Source: an uncultured Clostridia bacterium
Lineage (GTDB): Bacteria > Bacillota > Clostridia > TANB77 > CAG-508
Direction of reading: 5' to 3'
Assembly (NCBI GenBank): GCA_934130085.1
Contig: CAKOXK010000009.1
Span: forward strand, 1 to 64,000
Length of the DNA stretch: 64,000 bases
The notes beneath the pieces are model-generated. The model saw only the letters and a list, made by a program, of their open reading frames with translations, made no database searches and was not told the origin of the DNA. Shown piece by piece: positions 28,337 through 37,876 of this stretch (positions within the stretch are counted from its first letter, which is position 1; each line of letters opens with the position of its first letter). The position numbers and the translations under genes are program-made.

Positions 28337-30277
28337 ATGATTAAAGTAACTTTAAAAGACGGTTCTATAAAAGAGGTTAAAGAAAATACAAGTGTTATTG
28401 AACTTGCTAAAGAAATTAGTGAGGGATTAGCTAGAGTTGCAACTTGTGCAAGAGTAGATGGTAATGTAGAAGATTTAAGATTTCCTCTTACCAAAGATTG
28501 CAAACTTGAGATTCTTACATTTGATAGTGATTTAGATGGTAAAAAGGCTTACTGGCATACAACATCACACATCATGGCACAAGCCGTAAAGCATTTATTT
28601 CCTAATACAAAGTTTGCAATAGGACCAGCTATTGATGATGGTGGTTTTTATTATGATTTTGATAGTGAGGAAACTTTCAATGATGAAGATAAAGCTAAAA
28701 TCGAAGTTGAGATGAATAAGATTATTAAAGAAGATTTGCCAATTGAAAGATTTACACTTTCAAAAAAAGAAGCATTAGAGCTTATGAAGGACGAGCCTTA
28801 CAAAACTGAATTAATTGAAGAGATACCTGATGGAGAAACTATTTCTTTCTACAAACAAGGTGACTTTACTGACCTTTGTGCAGGACCTCACCTAATGTCA
28901 ACAGGAAAAGTTAAATGCGTAAAATTATTATCTAATTCAGGTGCTTACTGGAGAGGTAGCGAAAAAAATAAAATGCTTCAAAGAATATATGCTATTTCTT
29001 TCCCTAAAAAGAGCGAACTTGATGAATATTTACAAATGCTTGAAGATGCAAAAGAAAGAGATCACAGAAAAATAGGAAAAGATCTAAACTTATTTATGAC
29101 TCATAAGTTAGTTGGAGCAGGTCTTCCAATTTATTTGCCAGATGGTGCAACAATAAGAAGATTACTTGAAAGATATATTCAAGATAAAGAAATTGAACTT
29201 GGTTACCAACACGTATATTCACCATCACTTGCAACAACTGATCTTTATAAAACAAGTGGTCACTGGGATCATTATAAAGATGATATGTTTCCTATTATGA
29301 AGATGGATAATGAATCATTAGTTTTAAGACCAATGAACTGTCCACACCACATGTTAATATACAAAAATCAACTACATTCATATAAAGATTTACCAATTAG
29401 AATTGCAGAGCTTGCACATGATTTCAGATATGAGAATTCAGGAGCTGTATGCGGACTTGAAAGAGTTCGTGAAATGTGCCAAAATGATTCACATATTTTT
29501 GCAAGACCTGACCAAATCAAGAGTGAAGTTGGTGGAGTACTAAGCTTGATTAAGAGTGTTTACCAAGATGATTTTGGTTTCCCAGCATCTGCTTTCAGAT
29601 ATAGATTATCTTTAAGAGATAAGAAGAACAAAGACAAATATATTGATAATGATGAAATGTGGGAAACAGCAGAAAGCCAATTAAGATCAATTTTAAAAGA
29701 ACTAAATATTGATTTCTATGAGGCTGAAGGAGAAGCTGCATTCTATGGTCCTAAGATTGATATTCAAATAAGAACAGCTTTAGGACATGATGTTACAATA
29801 CCAACATGCCAACTTGATTTTGCATTACCAGAGAGATTTAATTTAACATATATAGGAGAGGATGGAAAAGAGCATAGACCAGTTGTAATTCATAGAGCAA
29901 TACTTGGTTCATCTGATAGATTCATGTCATTCTTACTAGAAGAAACAAAAGGTAATCTACCTGTATGGCTTGCACCACATCAAGTTAAAATTCTTCCTAT
30001 TTCTGAAAAGCATTTTGATTATGCAATTAGCTTAAGAGACAAAATGCATAAATTAGGAATAAGAGTTGATGTTGATGAAAGAAATGAAAAAATAGGTTAC
30101 AAAATACGTGAGGCACAATTATCAAAGACACCTTATATGATTGTTGTAGGTGATAAAGAAGAAGAATCAAATACAGTTTCAGTTAGAAGAAGGGGCGAAG
30201 GCGATATAGGTCAAATGAATGTTGACGATTTCATCAAAAAAGTCAAAGAAGAAATTGATGATAAGAAATTAGGTTAA
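28337..30277 (+). CDS. thrS: Threonyl-tRNA synthetase
   Basis: Class II aminoacyl-tRNA synthetase, 646 aa. Domains in order: TGS (1-62), editing domain with HTTSHIMAQA and the GPH region (CAGPHL), catalytic core with the zinc ligand cysteine in RPMNCPHHM, motif 2 FRYE, and the C-terminal anticodon-binding domain (PVWLAPHQVKILPIS onward). AGGAGGG precedes the ATG. The 24-nt gap to the phosphatase gene leaves no room for a T-box leader, which is unusual for thrS in Bacillota. Confidence 0.97.
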   Translation: MIKVTLKDGSIKEVKENTSVIELAKEISEGLARVATCARVDGNVEDLRFPLTKDCKLEILTFDSDLDGKKAYWHTTSHIMAQAVKHLFPNTKFAIGPAIDDGGFYYDFDSEETFNDEDKAKIEVEMNKIIKEDLPIERFTLSKKEALELMKDEPYKTELIEEIPDGETISFYKQGDFTDLCAGPHLMSTGKVKCVKLLSNSGAYWRGSEKNKMLQRIYAISFPKKSELDEYLQMLEDAKERDHRKIGKDLNLFMTHKLVGAGLPIYLPDGATIRRLLERYIQDKEIELGYQHVYSPSLATTDLYKTSGHWDHYKDDMFPIMKMDNESLVLRPMNCPHHMLIYKNQLHSYKDLPIRIAELAHDFRYENSGAVCGLERVREMCQNDSHIFARPDQIKSEVGGVLSLIKSVYQDDFGFPASAFRYRLSLRDKKNKDKYIDNDEMWETAESQLRSILKELNIDFYEAEGEAAFYGPKIDIQIRTALGHDVTIPTCQLDFALPERFNLTYIGEDGKEHRPVVIHRAILGSSDRFMSFLLEETKGNLPVWLAPHQVKILPISEKHFDYAISLRDKMHKLGIRVDVDERNEKIGYKIREAQLSKTPYMIVVGDKEEESNTVSVRRRGEGDIGQMNVDDFIKKVKEEIDDKKLG

Positions 30278-30296
30278 AAGATGAAAGGTCACACAA

Positions 30297-31634
30297 ATGA
30301 AGATAACTGAAATTAATGAGATTGCCAAAGATTTAAAATTATATGAGAAGATTGATTACATAGGAAAAGGGTTTGAAATATTTTTGCCTCGAGGAGCGAA
30401 AATAATTGAAATAATTCAAAAATATATTGAAGAAAAGGCTGAAAAGTCTGGTTTTGAGATTGTAAAAACTCCAAATGTCTCAAACTCTGAAATATATAAA
30501 ATTGAAGACAGGTATAAAGAACAAAAAGATAATTACTTTGCAATTGAAGATAATGAAAAAGAGGAGCAAAATGACAACAGAAACTTAAATAAATTAGTAC
30601 TCAAGCCTTATGTTTCTCCTTTTCATTGTAGTATTTTTAAGAGTACGCAGCACAGTTACAAAGAATTACCTTTAAAGTTTCTTGAAACTTCGAATGTTGT
30701 AATAAAAGAAAGAGATATAAAGGGAATTTTAAAAACAAGGCAGTATACAATCTCAACAGCAAGCACATTCTCTAATAAAGAAAACATTCAAAAATCAATA
30801 AAAGAAGATATTAAATTTTTGCTTGAGTTTGCAAAGAAACTTGGGCTTGAATGTAATATCGAAGTTGATAACTGGAATGATGAGCATAAAGAAGACTACA
30901 TAGGTACTATTAATGAGTGGGATTATGCAACAAATTGTATGAAAAAGGCTTTGAATGATATGCAAATTTCATTTAAAGAAACAAAAAACGCAAAAATGTA
31001 TGGACCAAGAGTTAAAGTAAAATGTAACCAATATCTTATTTCCGATATTCAAATTGATTTTGAAATCACACACAGATTTGATTTGAATTACAAAAATAAC
31101 CAAGACAAAAACGAATTTCCTTATTATATAAATACAACAATTGTTGAAAGTTATGAGAATTTGCTAAAAATTTTAATTGAAAGATATAACGGAAGATTTC
31201 CATTATGGCTTGCGCCAACTCAAATTGTTATTATTCCAGAGAGTGAAGAGTTTGAAGATTATAGCTTTAAGGTTGTAAAAAATTTAAATAAAGAGTTTAA
31301 AGAGGAAAGAAATTATTCAGAAAAAAACATATATGGAATTGATAATAGCGAAGATGAGCAAGAACTTGAAGAAAAAAACATGATAAAAGAGTTAAGGTGC
31401 AAAGTTGATACATTTAAATCAAGTTTAAAATCAAGATTTGATAAAAATGTTAAACTTAAAATTCCATACATTATAACAATTGGCAAAAAAGAGTTAAACA
31501 GTCAAAAGATAAGGGTTTATAAATATAAGGAGATGTTAGAAAAAAACAAATTTGAAAATAGCAATTCAATATCAAAACTAATGACCGAAGTAGAATTAAT
31601 TAAGGAGGTTACAGAGTGTCAAACGAAGTATTAG
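30297..31634 (+). CDS. Degenerate threonyl-tRNA synthetase paralogue, function unknown
   Basis: 445 aa aligning by eye with the catalytic and anticodon-binding parts of the adjacent ThrS but lacking TGS and editing domains. Shared landmarks: IFLPRGAKIIEIIQKYIEEK, SPFHCSIFKSTQHSYKELPLKFLE, AKMYGPRVKV, FPLWLAPTQIVIIP and IPYIITIGKKE. The zinc cysteine (RPMNCPHHM in ThrS) is VSPFHCSI here, the DSHIF motif is TASTF, and motif 2 is not FRYE. It is therefore unlikely to charge tRNA. Its end overlaps the next gene by 19 nt. A regulatory or tRNA-binding role is possible. Confidence 0.8.
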   Translation: MKITEINEIAKDLKLYEKIDYIGKGFEIFLPRGAKIIEIIQKYIEEKAEKSGFEIVKTPNVSNSEIYKIEDRYKEQKDNYFAIEDNEKEEQNDNRNLNKLVLKPYVSPFHCSIFKSTQHSYKELPLKFLETSNVVIKERDIKGILKTRQYTISTASTFSNKENIQKSIKEDIKFLLEFAKKLGLECNIEVDNWNDEHKEDYIGTINEWDYATNCMKKALNDMQISFKETKNAKMYGPRVKVKCNQYLISDIQIDFEITHRFDLNYKNNQDKNEFPYYINTTIVESYENLLKILIERYNGRFPLWLAPTQIVIIPESEEFEDYSFKVVKNLNKEFKEERNYSEKNIYGIDNSEDEQELEEKNMIKELRCKVDTFKSSLKSRFDKNVKLKIPYIITIGKKELNSQKIRVYKYKEMLEKNKFENSNSISKLMTEVELIKEVTECQTKY

Positions 31635-33823
31635 ATTATGTAGAACTAAATACTGCCAAAGCTTTTCCAAGAAAGCTTTATAGTAAGAACGTAGAATACC
31701 AAGTAGCAAAATCATTTGACAATTCTAAAATATATAAAATTTATAAAAAAATAGACCCATCAAAAGTTGAAATCCTTATAAGTAATACTGACAGAACATC
31801 TGATATAAAAACGAGATATAATCTTTCAGTTCCAATACAGGAATATTATAAAGAAAATAAAGATGAGTTCATTGCTCTTGCCGAGAAAACCAGCAAGAGC
31901 AAAATTGAAGAGCTTGAAAATGAACAAAAAGAATTTGAAAAGCATATTCCATATTTTATAAGATATGAAAATAATTACATTTGGCAGATTTATTATTCTG
32001 ATATAGAAGATAAATATTTCATGCTATTTCCTGCTAATGAGGGAGAAACTGAAAGTTTATTTTTTATGATAAAGCAAAAGATTACAGGCGAGTTTAAAAA
32101 TATATATGTTCCAATATGCCAGGTTGAATACAATCCATTAGTTTTTAAAGATAAAAAGAAGATTTCAGATATTGAAAACTATATGTGGATATATACAAAA
32201 TCATGGCCTACAACTTATGAATATACAGATGAAGAAGGAAACGTTAAACTATATATAATTGGAGAAACAATTCTGCAAGAAAACTTTAAATCAAAATACA
32301 GAGTTGAAATAAATGATGAAAAAGAATTAAATAGATATTATACACTTTTAAAAGCATTATTTATAATCACCACAGAAACAAAATATACGTATAGGTTTGA
32401 TGTGCAAATAGCATTAGACGGCTCAGTTTCATTTTTATACAATAAAAAAGAGGTCAACATTGATAATTTACAGCAATTTGTAACTAAAGAAACTGCAAAA
32501 CAACAAAATCTAAAATATGAAATAAAAAAACAAATTGAGCAAGATGAAAAAGTTTTATGCAAATTAAAAGATATAATAGCAAGACAAACCTTAATGTATT
32601 CTAAGCAAGAAAAGCAAATAGTAATGTTCATGGATTGCAAAAAAAGTTTCTTTAAAAAAGTAAAATTCTTCTTCAAAGGTGGAAAGAAATTTACAAAAGA
32701 TGATAAAGAAATGCTTACCGAAATTAAAGAAGCAGCAGAAAATACTAAAAACGAAGAAAGTAAATCAAATGAATTAAACATAGATGACACAATATTAGAA
32801 TCATCAACAGCATTTACAATAGCGGATTTTGTAAGTACAACATTAGAAACTAGAAAAATACTTAATAAACAAAAAGATTTGAAACAGGATATAAAAGCTT
32901 TAAGATTAAAACAAACAAATATGACAAGAAAAATTGAAAACGCAGAAAAGTACATTGAAGAAATAGAAGAACACAAAAAAAATATCTTTGAATTTTGGAA
33001 ATTCACAAACAAAGACAACTTACAATCACTAGATGAAGGAAAAGGCGAAGAAGAGAAAAAAGAAAAGAAACAAAAAGTATTCAAATTTGATGATGATTTA
33101 GAAGACTTTTGTACAAACATGGATAGCATAGAAAGAAAGAAACTATCAATTGCCGAATGCGCAAGCGTATATGCTGCAAAATATGTACTTCCTGCAATTA
33201 ATAGTACTGTAACCAAAAGTGATACATATACAATACAGGAAGTATATGAAAAAGTTAAAGAGGAATATGCACCTGATAAAAATCTAGCGAATATATTTGG
33301 TGGAATAACTGATGACTACACAAAAGTAAAAATGCTAAACGGAAAAAAACATAGAGAATCACATAGAGACTTATATCAAGTACTAAGATTTAATGAAACA
33401 ACATCGCTAGAAGACTTCAAAGAAAGAATGAGAGAAGTATCAAGATACATAAATGAAGCATATCAAAAAATAACAGTACCTTATGACATGCCACTTTATT
33501 ATGAAAAAAGAAACAAAGGCTATGTAATAGGAAACATAGATCCTTACGAGATATTAAAAGATGATAATGTTGATAAAATCTATAAAGTATATGCAAATGA
33601 AGATACACACGCAGTATTTTTTACAAATATAATTTGCTATGATAACATGAACCAAACTTTGCCACTTGGAATGGATGAAACCAAGGCTTTAATAATGAAA
33701 GTCGGAGAAAACAAAAAAATTGGAGAATGTATGGTAAACATATTAGTAGAGCAAGATAAGTTCAATATTAAAGTAAAGAAAGTAAGAGTAATTGAAGAAG
33801 AAAAAAGGAAGATTGCAATGTAA
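31616..33823 (+). CDS. Large protein of unknown function with central coiled coil
   Basis: 735 aa; I do not recognise a family. Residues about 1-270 look globular with aromatic-rich strands (YFIRYENNYIWQIYYSD). Residues 280-340 and 400-500 are Lys/Glu-rich and predicted coiled coil; the C-terminal 200 residues are globular (AECASVYAAKYVLPAINST, YVIGNIDPYEILKD). No signal peptide or clear membrane span. The GTG start is preceded by AAGGAGG (31602-31608) and lies within the ThrRS paralogue, so the two are coupled. It ends in a shared terminator opposite spoIVA. Confidence 0.75.
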   Translation: MSNEVLDYVELNTAKAFPRKLYSKNVEYQVAKSFDNSKIYKIYKKIDPSKVEILISNTDRTSDIKTRYNLSVPIQEYYKENKDEFIALAEKTSKSKIEELENEQKEFEKHIPYFIRYENNYIWQIYYSDIEDKYFMLFPANEGETESLFFMIKQKITGEFKNIYVPICQVEYNPLVFKDKKKISDIENYMWIYTKSWPTTYEYTDEEGNVKLYIIGETILQENFKSKYRVEINDEKELNRYYTLLKALFIITTETKYTYRFDVQIALDGSVSFLYNKKEVNIDNLQQFVTKETAKQQNLKYEIKKQIEQDEKVLCKLKDIIARQTLMYSKQEKQIVMFMDCKKSFFKKVKFFFKGGKKFTKDDKEMLTEIKEAAENTKNEESKSNELNIDDTILESSTAFTIADFVSTTLETRKILNKQKDLKQDIKALRLKQTNMTRKIENAEKYIEEIEEHKKNIFEFWKFTNKDNLQSLDEGKGEEEKKEKKQKVFKFDDDLEDFCTNMDSIERKKLSIAECASVYAAKYVLPAINSTVTKSDTYTIQEVYEKVKEEYAPDKNLANIFGGITDDYTKVKMLNGKKHRESHRDLYQVLRFNETTSLEDFKERMREVSRYINEAYQKITVPYDMPLYYEKRNKGYVIGNIDPYEILKDDNVDKIYKVYANEDTHAVFFTNIICYDNMNQTLPLGMDETKALIMKVGENKKIGECMVNILVEQDKFNIKVKKVRVIEEEKRKIAM

Positions 33824-33840
33824 GCAATCTTCTTATTTTT
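33808..33840 (+). terminator. Bidirectional terminator between the unknown gene and spoIVA
   Basis: GAAGATTGC (33808-33816) pairs with GCAATCTTC (33824-33832) around a 7-nt loop. TTATTTTT follows on the plus strand and a T-rich run on the minus strand. The stop codon of the upstream gene lies in the loop. Confidence 0.85.
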
Positions 33841-35320
33841 ATAGAATGATGCAAATTAGTCCTCCTGATCCCTCGTTTACAATTCTCTCTAATGTCTGTT
33901 GTAATTTCATTTGTGCTTCTTCTGGCATGCATTGCAATTTGTTTTGCAAACCTTCATTTACAAGTTCATGCAAACTTCTGCCAAATATATTAGATTCCCA
34001 TATCTTCTTGGGGTCGTTTTCAAATTGCGAAAGTAAGTATTTTACTAAATCTTCAGACTGTTTTTCAGAACCTACTATTGGAGAAATTTCAGTTTCAACC
34101 TCAGTTTTGATAAGATGAATTGAAGGGGCTTTTGCTCTTAATTTTACTCCATACTTAGTTCCTTGTTTTACCATTTCTGGTTCATCTAAAATTAAATCAT
34201 CAATGCCAGGATTTATAATTCCATATCCTTTAGCTTTTACTTCTTCAAGTGCTGGTGCGATTTTGGCGTATTCATTTTTTATTTTTGAGAAGCTAACAAA
34301 TGTTGAAAATAAATCGTATTCATTATTAATTGGTTTGCCAGACATTTCTGTTAATATGCTGTAGAATAGGTTAGGGTTTGTTGAAAGGTTGACACTAATT
34401 TGCCCACTACCTAGATTAATCTCAGAAATTTTAGCAGAGGTTATTACATCAGTAGATGGTAAAGAAGAGGCTGTTTTTACTACATTTTTTATGATTCTAA
34501 TTTCTTTAAAAGTTGTTCTAACCTCTTTAAAAATTTCTTGCTTTAGCCAGTGAGTATTACTAAGAGCATTAATCCATGTTGGATATGTAATATTAATTTG
34601 ACTTGTAGGAAATTCATATAAAAGTTTTTCAAAAATTGTATTTATGTTATCAATTGAAAGATTAGAGCAGTCCATTGGAATTACAGAAACATTGTATTTA
34701 TTTTCGAGAGAATTTGCTAATGAGGTACAATCATCAGAAAATGGAGAAGATGAGTTTAAAACTATTACAAAAGGCTTATTTAGAGATGTAAGTTCTTTTG
34801 CAACTCTTTCTTCTGCAAGTACATAATCTTCTCTTGCTATTCCTGAAAAGCTACCATCAGTTGTAACCAAGATGCCAACTGTAGAATGATCCTCAATTAC
34901 TTTTTTAGTTCCAATCTCAGCAGCCTTTTCAAATGGAATTTCATTGTCAGACCATGGCGTTTTTACCATTCTTGGTATATCATTTTCCATATAGCCTATT
35001 GCATTGTTTACTAAATAGCCAACACAGTCAACAAACCTCGCTTTAAATTTAACATTATTATTAATTGAAATGGGAATTGCTTCATTAGGAATGAACTTTG
35101 GTTCGGTTGTCATAATGGTTCTGCCGGAACCACTCTGAGGGAGCTCATCTAATGTACGTTCTTTTTGATATTGATTATCAATGTTTGGAATTACTAGCAA
35201 ATCCATGAAATTTTTGATAAATGTAGACTTGCCAGTTCTTACAGGGCCAACAACACCAACGTAAATATCACCATCGGTTCTTTTGGCAATGTTTTCATAT
35301 AATTTTAATTTATCTTCCAT
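33839..35320 (-). CDS. spoIVA: Stage IV sporulation protein A
   Basis: ATPase that assembles on the forespore and forms the base layer of the spore coat. Walker A is GPVRTGKST (25-33) in a protein of 493 aa, the family length. The N-terminus with ENIAKRTDGDIYVGVVGPV and the C-terminus (GSGGLICIIL) are highly typical. AAAGGATG precedes the ATG on the minus strand. It is the strongest evidence that the organism forms spores. Regulation by the mother-cell sigma factor is expected; repeated TGTCATATTT sequences lie upstream. Confidence 0.96.
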   Translation of the reverse strand: MEDKLKLYENIAKRTDGDIYVGVVGPVRTGKSTFIKNFMDLLVIPNIDNQYQKERTLDELPQSGSGRTIMTTEPKFIPNEAIPISINNNVKFKARFVDCVGYLVNNAIGYMENDIPRMVKTPWSDNEIPFEKAAEIGTKKVIEDHSTVGILVTTDGSFSGIAREDYVLAEERVAKELTSLNKPFVIVLNSSSPFSDDCTSLANSLENKYNVSVIPMDCSNLSIDNINTIFEKLLYEFPTSQINITYPTWINALSNTHWLKQEIFKEVRTTFKEIRIIKNVVKTASSLPSTDVITSAKISEINLGSGQISVNLSTNPNLFYSILTEMSGKPINNEYDLFSTFVSFSKIKNEYAKIAPALEEVKAKGYGIINPGIDDLILDEPEMVKQGTKYGVKLRAKAPSIHLIKTEVETEISPIVGSEKQSEDLVKYLLSQFENDPKKIWESNIFGRSLHELVNEGLQNKLQCMPEEAQMKLQQTLERIVNEGSGGLICIIL

Positions 35321-35366
35321 CTTAACATCCTTTCATCACATTACTTTTATAGAAGTATATTATAGC

Positions 35367-35501
35367 TTATTTTAAATATGACAAATTATTGAGACATTTT
35401 TATTGTACAGTTATAATAGTTTATTTTATATATGACAATTTTCTCTGAATATTTTATTAAATGGCTATGACGTCTTATTTTAAATATGACAAAATTATTG
35501 A
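35367..35501. repeat. Three copies of TTATTTTAAATATGACAA between spoIVA and the pyrophosphorylase gene
   Basis: Copies start at 35367, 35421 (TTATTTTATATATGACAA) and 35475; the first and third are also followed by A(A)ATTATTGA. Read on the minus strand each gives TTGTCATATTTAAAATAA, which resembles a sporulation sigma-E -35 element (GTCATATT). A degenerate relative lies near 36857-36885. They may be promoter or operator elements for spoIVA. Confidence 0.7.
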
Positions 35502-35526
35502 AATAAGCATATAATTATGATAGAAT
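35498..35526 (+). promoter_or_regulatory. Sigma-A-like promoter of the UDP-sugar pyrophosphorylase gene
   Basis: TTGAAA (35498-35503), 17-nt spacer, TAGAAT (35521-35526). It begins inside the third repeat copy and lies about 50 nt before the GTG start. Confidence 0.65.
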
Positions 35527-35574
35527 GCGTGCATAAATATAAGCGTGCAATCGCGTACTGAAAGGGTTAAAGAC

Positions 35575-36831
35575 GTGAAAGATTACGAGAAGATTTTAAT
35601 TGACAACAATCAAAAACATATATTTAATTACATAAAAATGGCTGATGATGAGCAAAAACAAAATCTAATAAAAGAAATTAATCAAATAGATTTTAATCAA
35701 TTGAACAGATTATATGAAGTCAGTAAGAAATTAAATGAGAAAGATAAAGCAATATGTAGCTACATAATTGAACATACTAGTTTTACCGATAAATATAAAA
35801 TGCCAAAAGAAAAGTTTGAAAGACTTGAAAAAATCGGCGATGATATTATAAAAAAAGGTGAATATGCAGTTGTTACCATGGCCGGAGGTCAAGGCACAAG
35901 ACTAGGCCATAAAGGTCCTAAAGGTACTTTTTTACTAAATGTTAAACCTAAGCCAAAGTATCTATTTGAGATAATTGCTGATGGATTAAAAAAAGCTAAT
36001 CAAAAATATAACATTGTTTTAAATTGGTATATCATGACTAGCACGGAGAACAACAAAGATACAATTAAATTTTTTGAAGAACATAATTATTTTGATTATC
36101 CTAAAAAATCAATCATGTTTTTTAATCAAGGAAATTTACCACTTTTAAGTGAAGATGGTAAACTTTTAGTGGATGAGAATTTTAATATTAAATTTGCGGC
36201 CGATGGAAATGGCTGTATATATAAGGCAATGAAAAAAGATGGTGTGCTTGATGATATGAAGAAAAAAGGAATCAAGTGGGTATTTATTGGAGCAGTTGAT
36301 AATGCGTTGCTTAATATGTGTGACCCAATTTTGCTTGGACTCACAATTGATGACAAAAATGAAATTGGCTCAAAATCAGTAGTAAAATTAAATCCGCATG
36401 AAAGGGTAGGAGTATTTTGCAAAAAAGATAATGTCCCTGCAGTAATAGAGTACTCTGAAATTCCTGAGGAGATGGCAGAAGAAACTGATGAAGATGGCGA
36501 GCTATTATTTGGTGAATCTCATATAATGTGTAATTTATATAGCATAAATGCACTTGAGAAAATTGCAAAACATGAATTGCCATACCATAGTGCTCATAAA
36601 AAAGCAAACTTCATGCAAGAAAATGGCAAGATGTTTGAAGCAAAAGAACCAAATGCGTATAAATATGAAGCATTTATATTTGATGGATTCAATTTCTTTG
36701 ATGATATATCAATATTAAGAGGAAGAAGAGAAGAAGATTTTGCACCAGTAAAAAATAAAGAGGGAATAGATTCACCAGAAACTGCAGTAAAATTATATAA
36801 TAATTATTACGGAAAAAATAATAAAGTATAG
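35575..36831 (+). CDS. UDPGP-family pyrophosphorylase, probable UDP-N-acetylhexosamine pyrophosphorylase
   Basis: Eukaryote-like UAP1/UDPGP nucleotidyltransferase making UDP-GlcNAc (or a related UDP-sugar) from UTP and sugar-1-phosphate. The signature VTMAGGQGTRLGHKGPKGT and FNQGNLPLL are clear. GTG 35575 was chosen: GAAAGGG (35560-35566) is 8 nt upstream; an in-frame GTG at 35545 lacks such a site. 418 aa. The next gene is a left-handed beta-helix acyltransferase, so the two may split the work of GlmU. Confidence 0.85.
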   Translation: MKDYEKILIDNNQKHIFNYIKMADDEQKQNLIKEINQIDFNQLNRLYEVSKKLNEKDKAICSYIIEHTSFTDKYKMPKEKFERLEKIGDDIIKKGEYAVVTMAGGQGTRLGHKGPKGTFLLNVKPKPKYLFEIIADGLKKANQKYNIVLNWYIMTSTENNKDTIKFFEEHNYFDYPKKSIMFFNQGNLPLLSEDGKLLVDENFNIKFAADGNGCIYKAMKKDGVLDDMKKKGIKWVFIGAVDNALLNMCDPILLGLTIDDKNEIGSKSVVKLNPHERVGVFCKKDNVPAVIEYSEIPEEMAEETDEDGELLFGESHIMCNLYSINALEKIAKHELPYHSAHKKANFMQENGKMFEAKEPNAYKYEAFIFDGFNFFDDISILRGRREEDFAPVKNKEGIDSPETAVKLYNNYYGKNNKV

Positions 36832-36909
36832 TAAAATAAAGTACAGCACATAGGGGTTGTCATATATTATTGTTTAAAATATGACTGATTTTAAGAAAGG
36901 AAGAGAAAA

Positions 36910-37581
36910 ATGGAAGATTGTAAAATTGAAAATTTATTTGATTTAGAAGAGACAATAGCAAAAGAGTTTTTGAAAAAGTTTACGTATCCATGGGAAGCTC
37001 TTCCTTTTATTGAAGATTATATAATTGAACTTGGAAAGACACTAGATAAAAACGAATACGATGAAATAAAAGAAAATGTGTGGGTTCATAAAAATACAAC
37101 AATATTTGAAACCGCCTATATAAAAGCCCCTTGCATAATATGTGAGGGAGCAGAAATAAGGCAAGCAGCATTTATAAGAGGAAAAGCTATAGTAGGCAAA
37201 AATGCTGTAGTAGGAAATTCTACAGAACTAAAAAATGTAATTTTGCTTAACAACGTTCAAGTACCGCACTTCAACTATATTGGGGATTCAATACTTGGCT
37301 ATAAAGCACATCTAGGAGCGGGAGCAATCACATCCAATGTAAAATCAGATAAAAAATTAGTAGTAATAAAAGATAAGAAAGATAAAATGGAAATACCAAC
37401 CGAAATGAAAAAGGTAGGAGCATTTGTTGGTGACTATTCAGAAGTAGGTTGTCAAACAGTATTAAACCCAGGAACAGTAATAGGTAGAAATACTAACATA
37501 TATCCATTATCATCTGTAAGAGGAGTTATACCAGAAAACTCAATATACAAAAAACAAAATGAAATTGTAAGTAAAGAATAG
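36910..37581 (+). CDS. Left-handed beta-helix acyltransferase related to the GlmU C-terminal domain
   Basis: 223 aa. Hexapeptide repeats run from about residue 55 (VWVHKNTTIFETAYIKAPCIICEGAEI) through LGAGAITSNVKSD to the end, matching the acetyltransferase half of GlmU or the UDP-GlcNAc pyrophosphorylase-related LbH group. The first 50 residues are helical. It lacks a nucleotidyltransferase domain; the preceding gene encodes one of a different family. GAAAGGAAG precedes the ATG. Substrate specificity is inferred. Confidence 0.78.
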   Translation: MEDCKIENLFDLEETIAKEFLKKFTYPWEALPFIEDYIIELGKTLDKNEYDEIKENVWVHKNTTIFETAYIKAPCIICEGAEIRQAAFIRGKAIVGKNAVVGNSTELKNVILLNNVQVPHFNYIGDSILGYKAHLGAGAITSNVKSDKKLVVIKDKKDKMEIPTEMKKVGAFVGDYSEVGCQTVLNPGTVIGRNTNIYPLSSVRGVIPENSIYKKQNEIVSKE

Positions 37582-37666
37582 TTAAAAAATATATTTAAGT
37601 GAAAATAACTATATAAAATTAAGTAACTGATGCTAAAAAGATGAATGATAACAAAAATGCAAAAGG

Positions 37667-37838
37667 AAAACAAAACGCCACAAATCTATAAAACAAAACG
37701 CCACAAATCTATAAAACAAAACGCCACAAATCTATGAAACAAAATGTCACAAATTATTGAAACAAAATACCACAAATCTATGAAACAGAATGCCACAAAT
37801 TATTGAAGCAAAATGCCACAAATCATTGAAATAAAATG
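37667..37838 (+). repeat. 23-bp tandem repeat array (7.5 copies)
   Basis: Units of exactly 23 bp start at 37667, 37690, 37713, 37736, 37759, 37782 and 37805, with a partial unit at 37828-37838. The first three are identical (core CGCCACAAATCTAT); later ones vary as TGCCACAAATTATT. No spacers separate the units, so this is not CRISPR. From the fourth unit on, unit junctions read TTGAAAC or TATGAAAC. Confidence 0.92.
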
Positions 37839-37854
37839 AAAAATATGTTATAAT
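37826..37854 (+). promoter_or_regulatory. Promoter built on the edge of the tandem array
   Basis: TTGAAA (37826-37831) at the last unit junction, 17-nt spacer, TATAAT (37849-37854). The -35 element is therefore part of the repeat. The DUF4143 ATPase gene starts 23 nt downstream. Confidence 0.7.
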
Positions 37855-37876
37855 GGTCTTGTCAGGAGATAATATA

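Noticed and set aside
28401..28500. IS element or transposase scars around thrS and its paralogue
   Set aside because: No inverted repeats or transposase sequence seen; the pair is better explained by old gene duplication.
32338..33216. 292-codon open frame on the minus strand
   Set aside because: Antisense of the coiled-coil protein gene; Ser/Phe-rich composition is what Lys/Glu-rich AT-rich coding gives in reverse.
37667..37838. Possible CRISPR array
   Set aside because: Units are directly contiguous with no spacers and no cas genes nearby.
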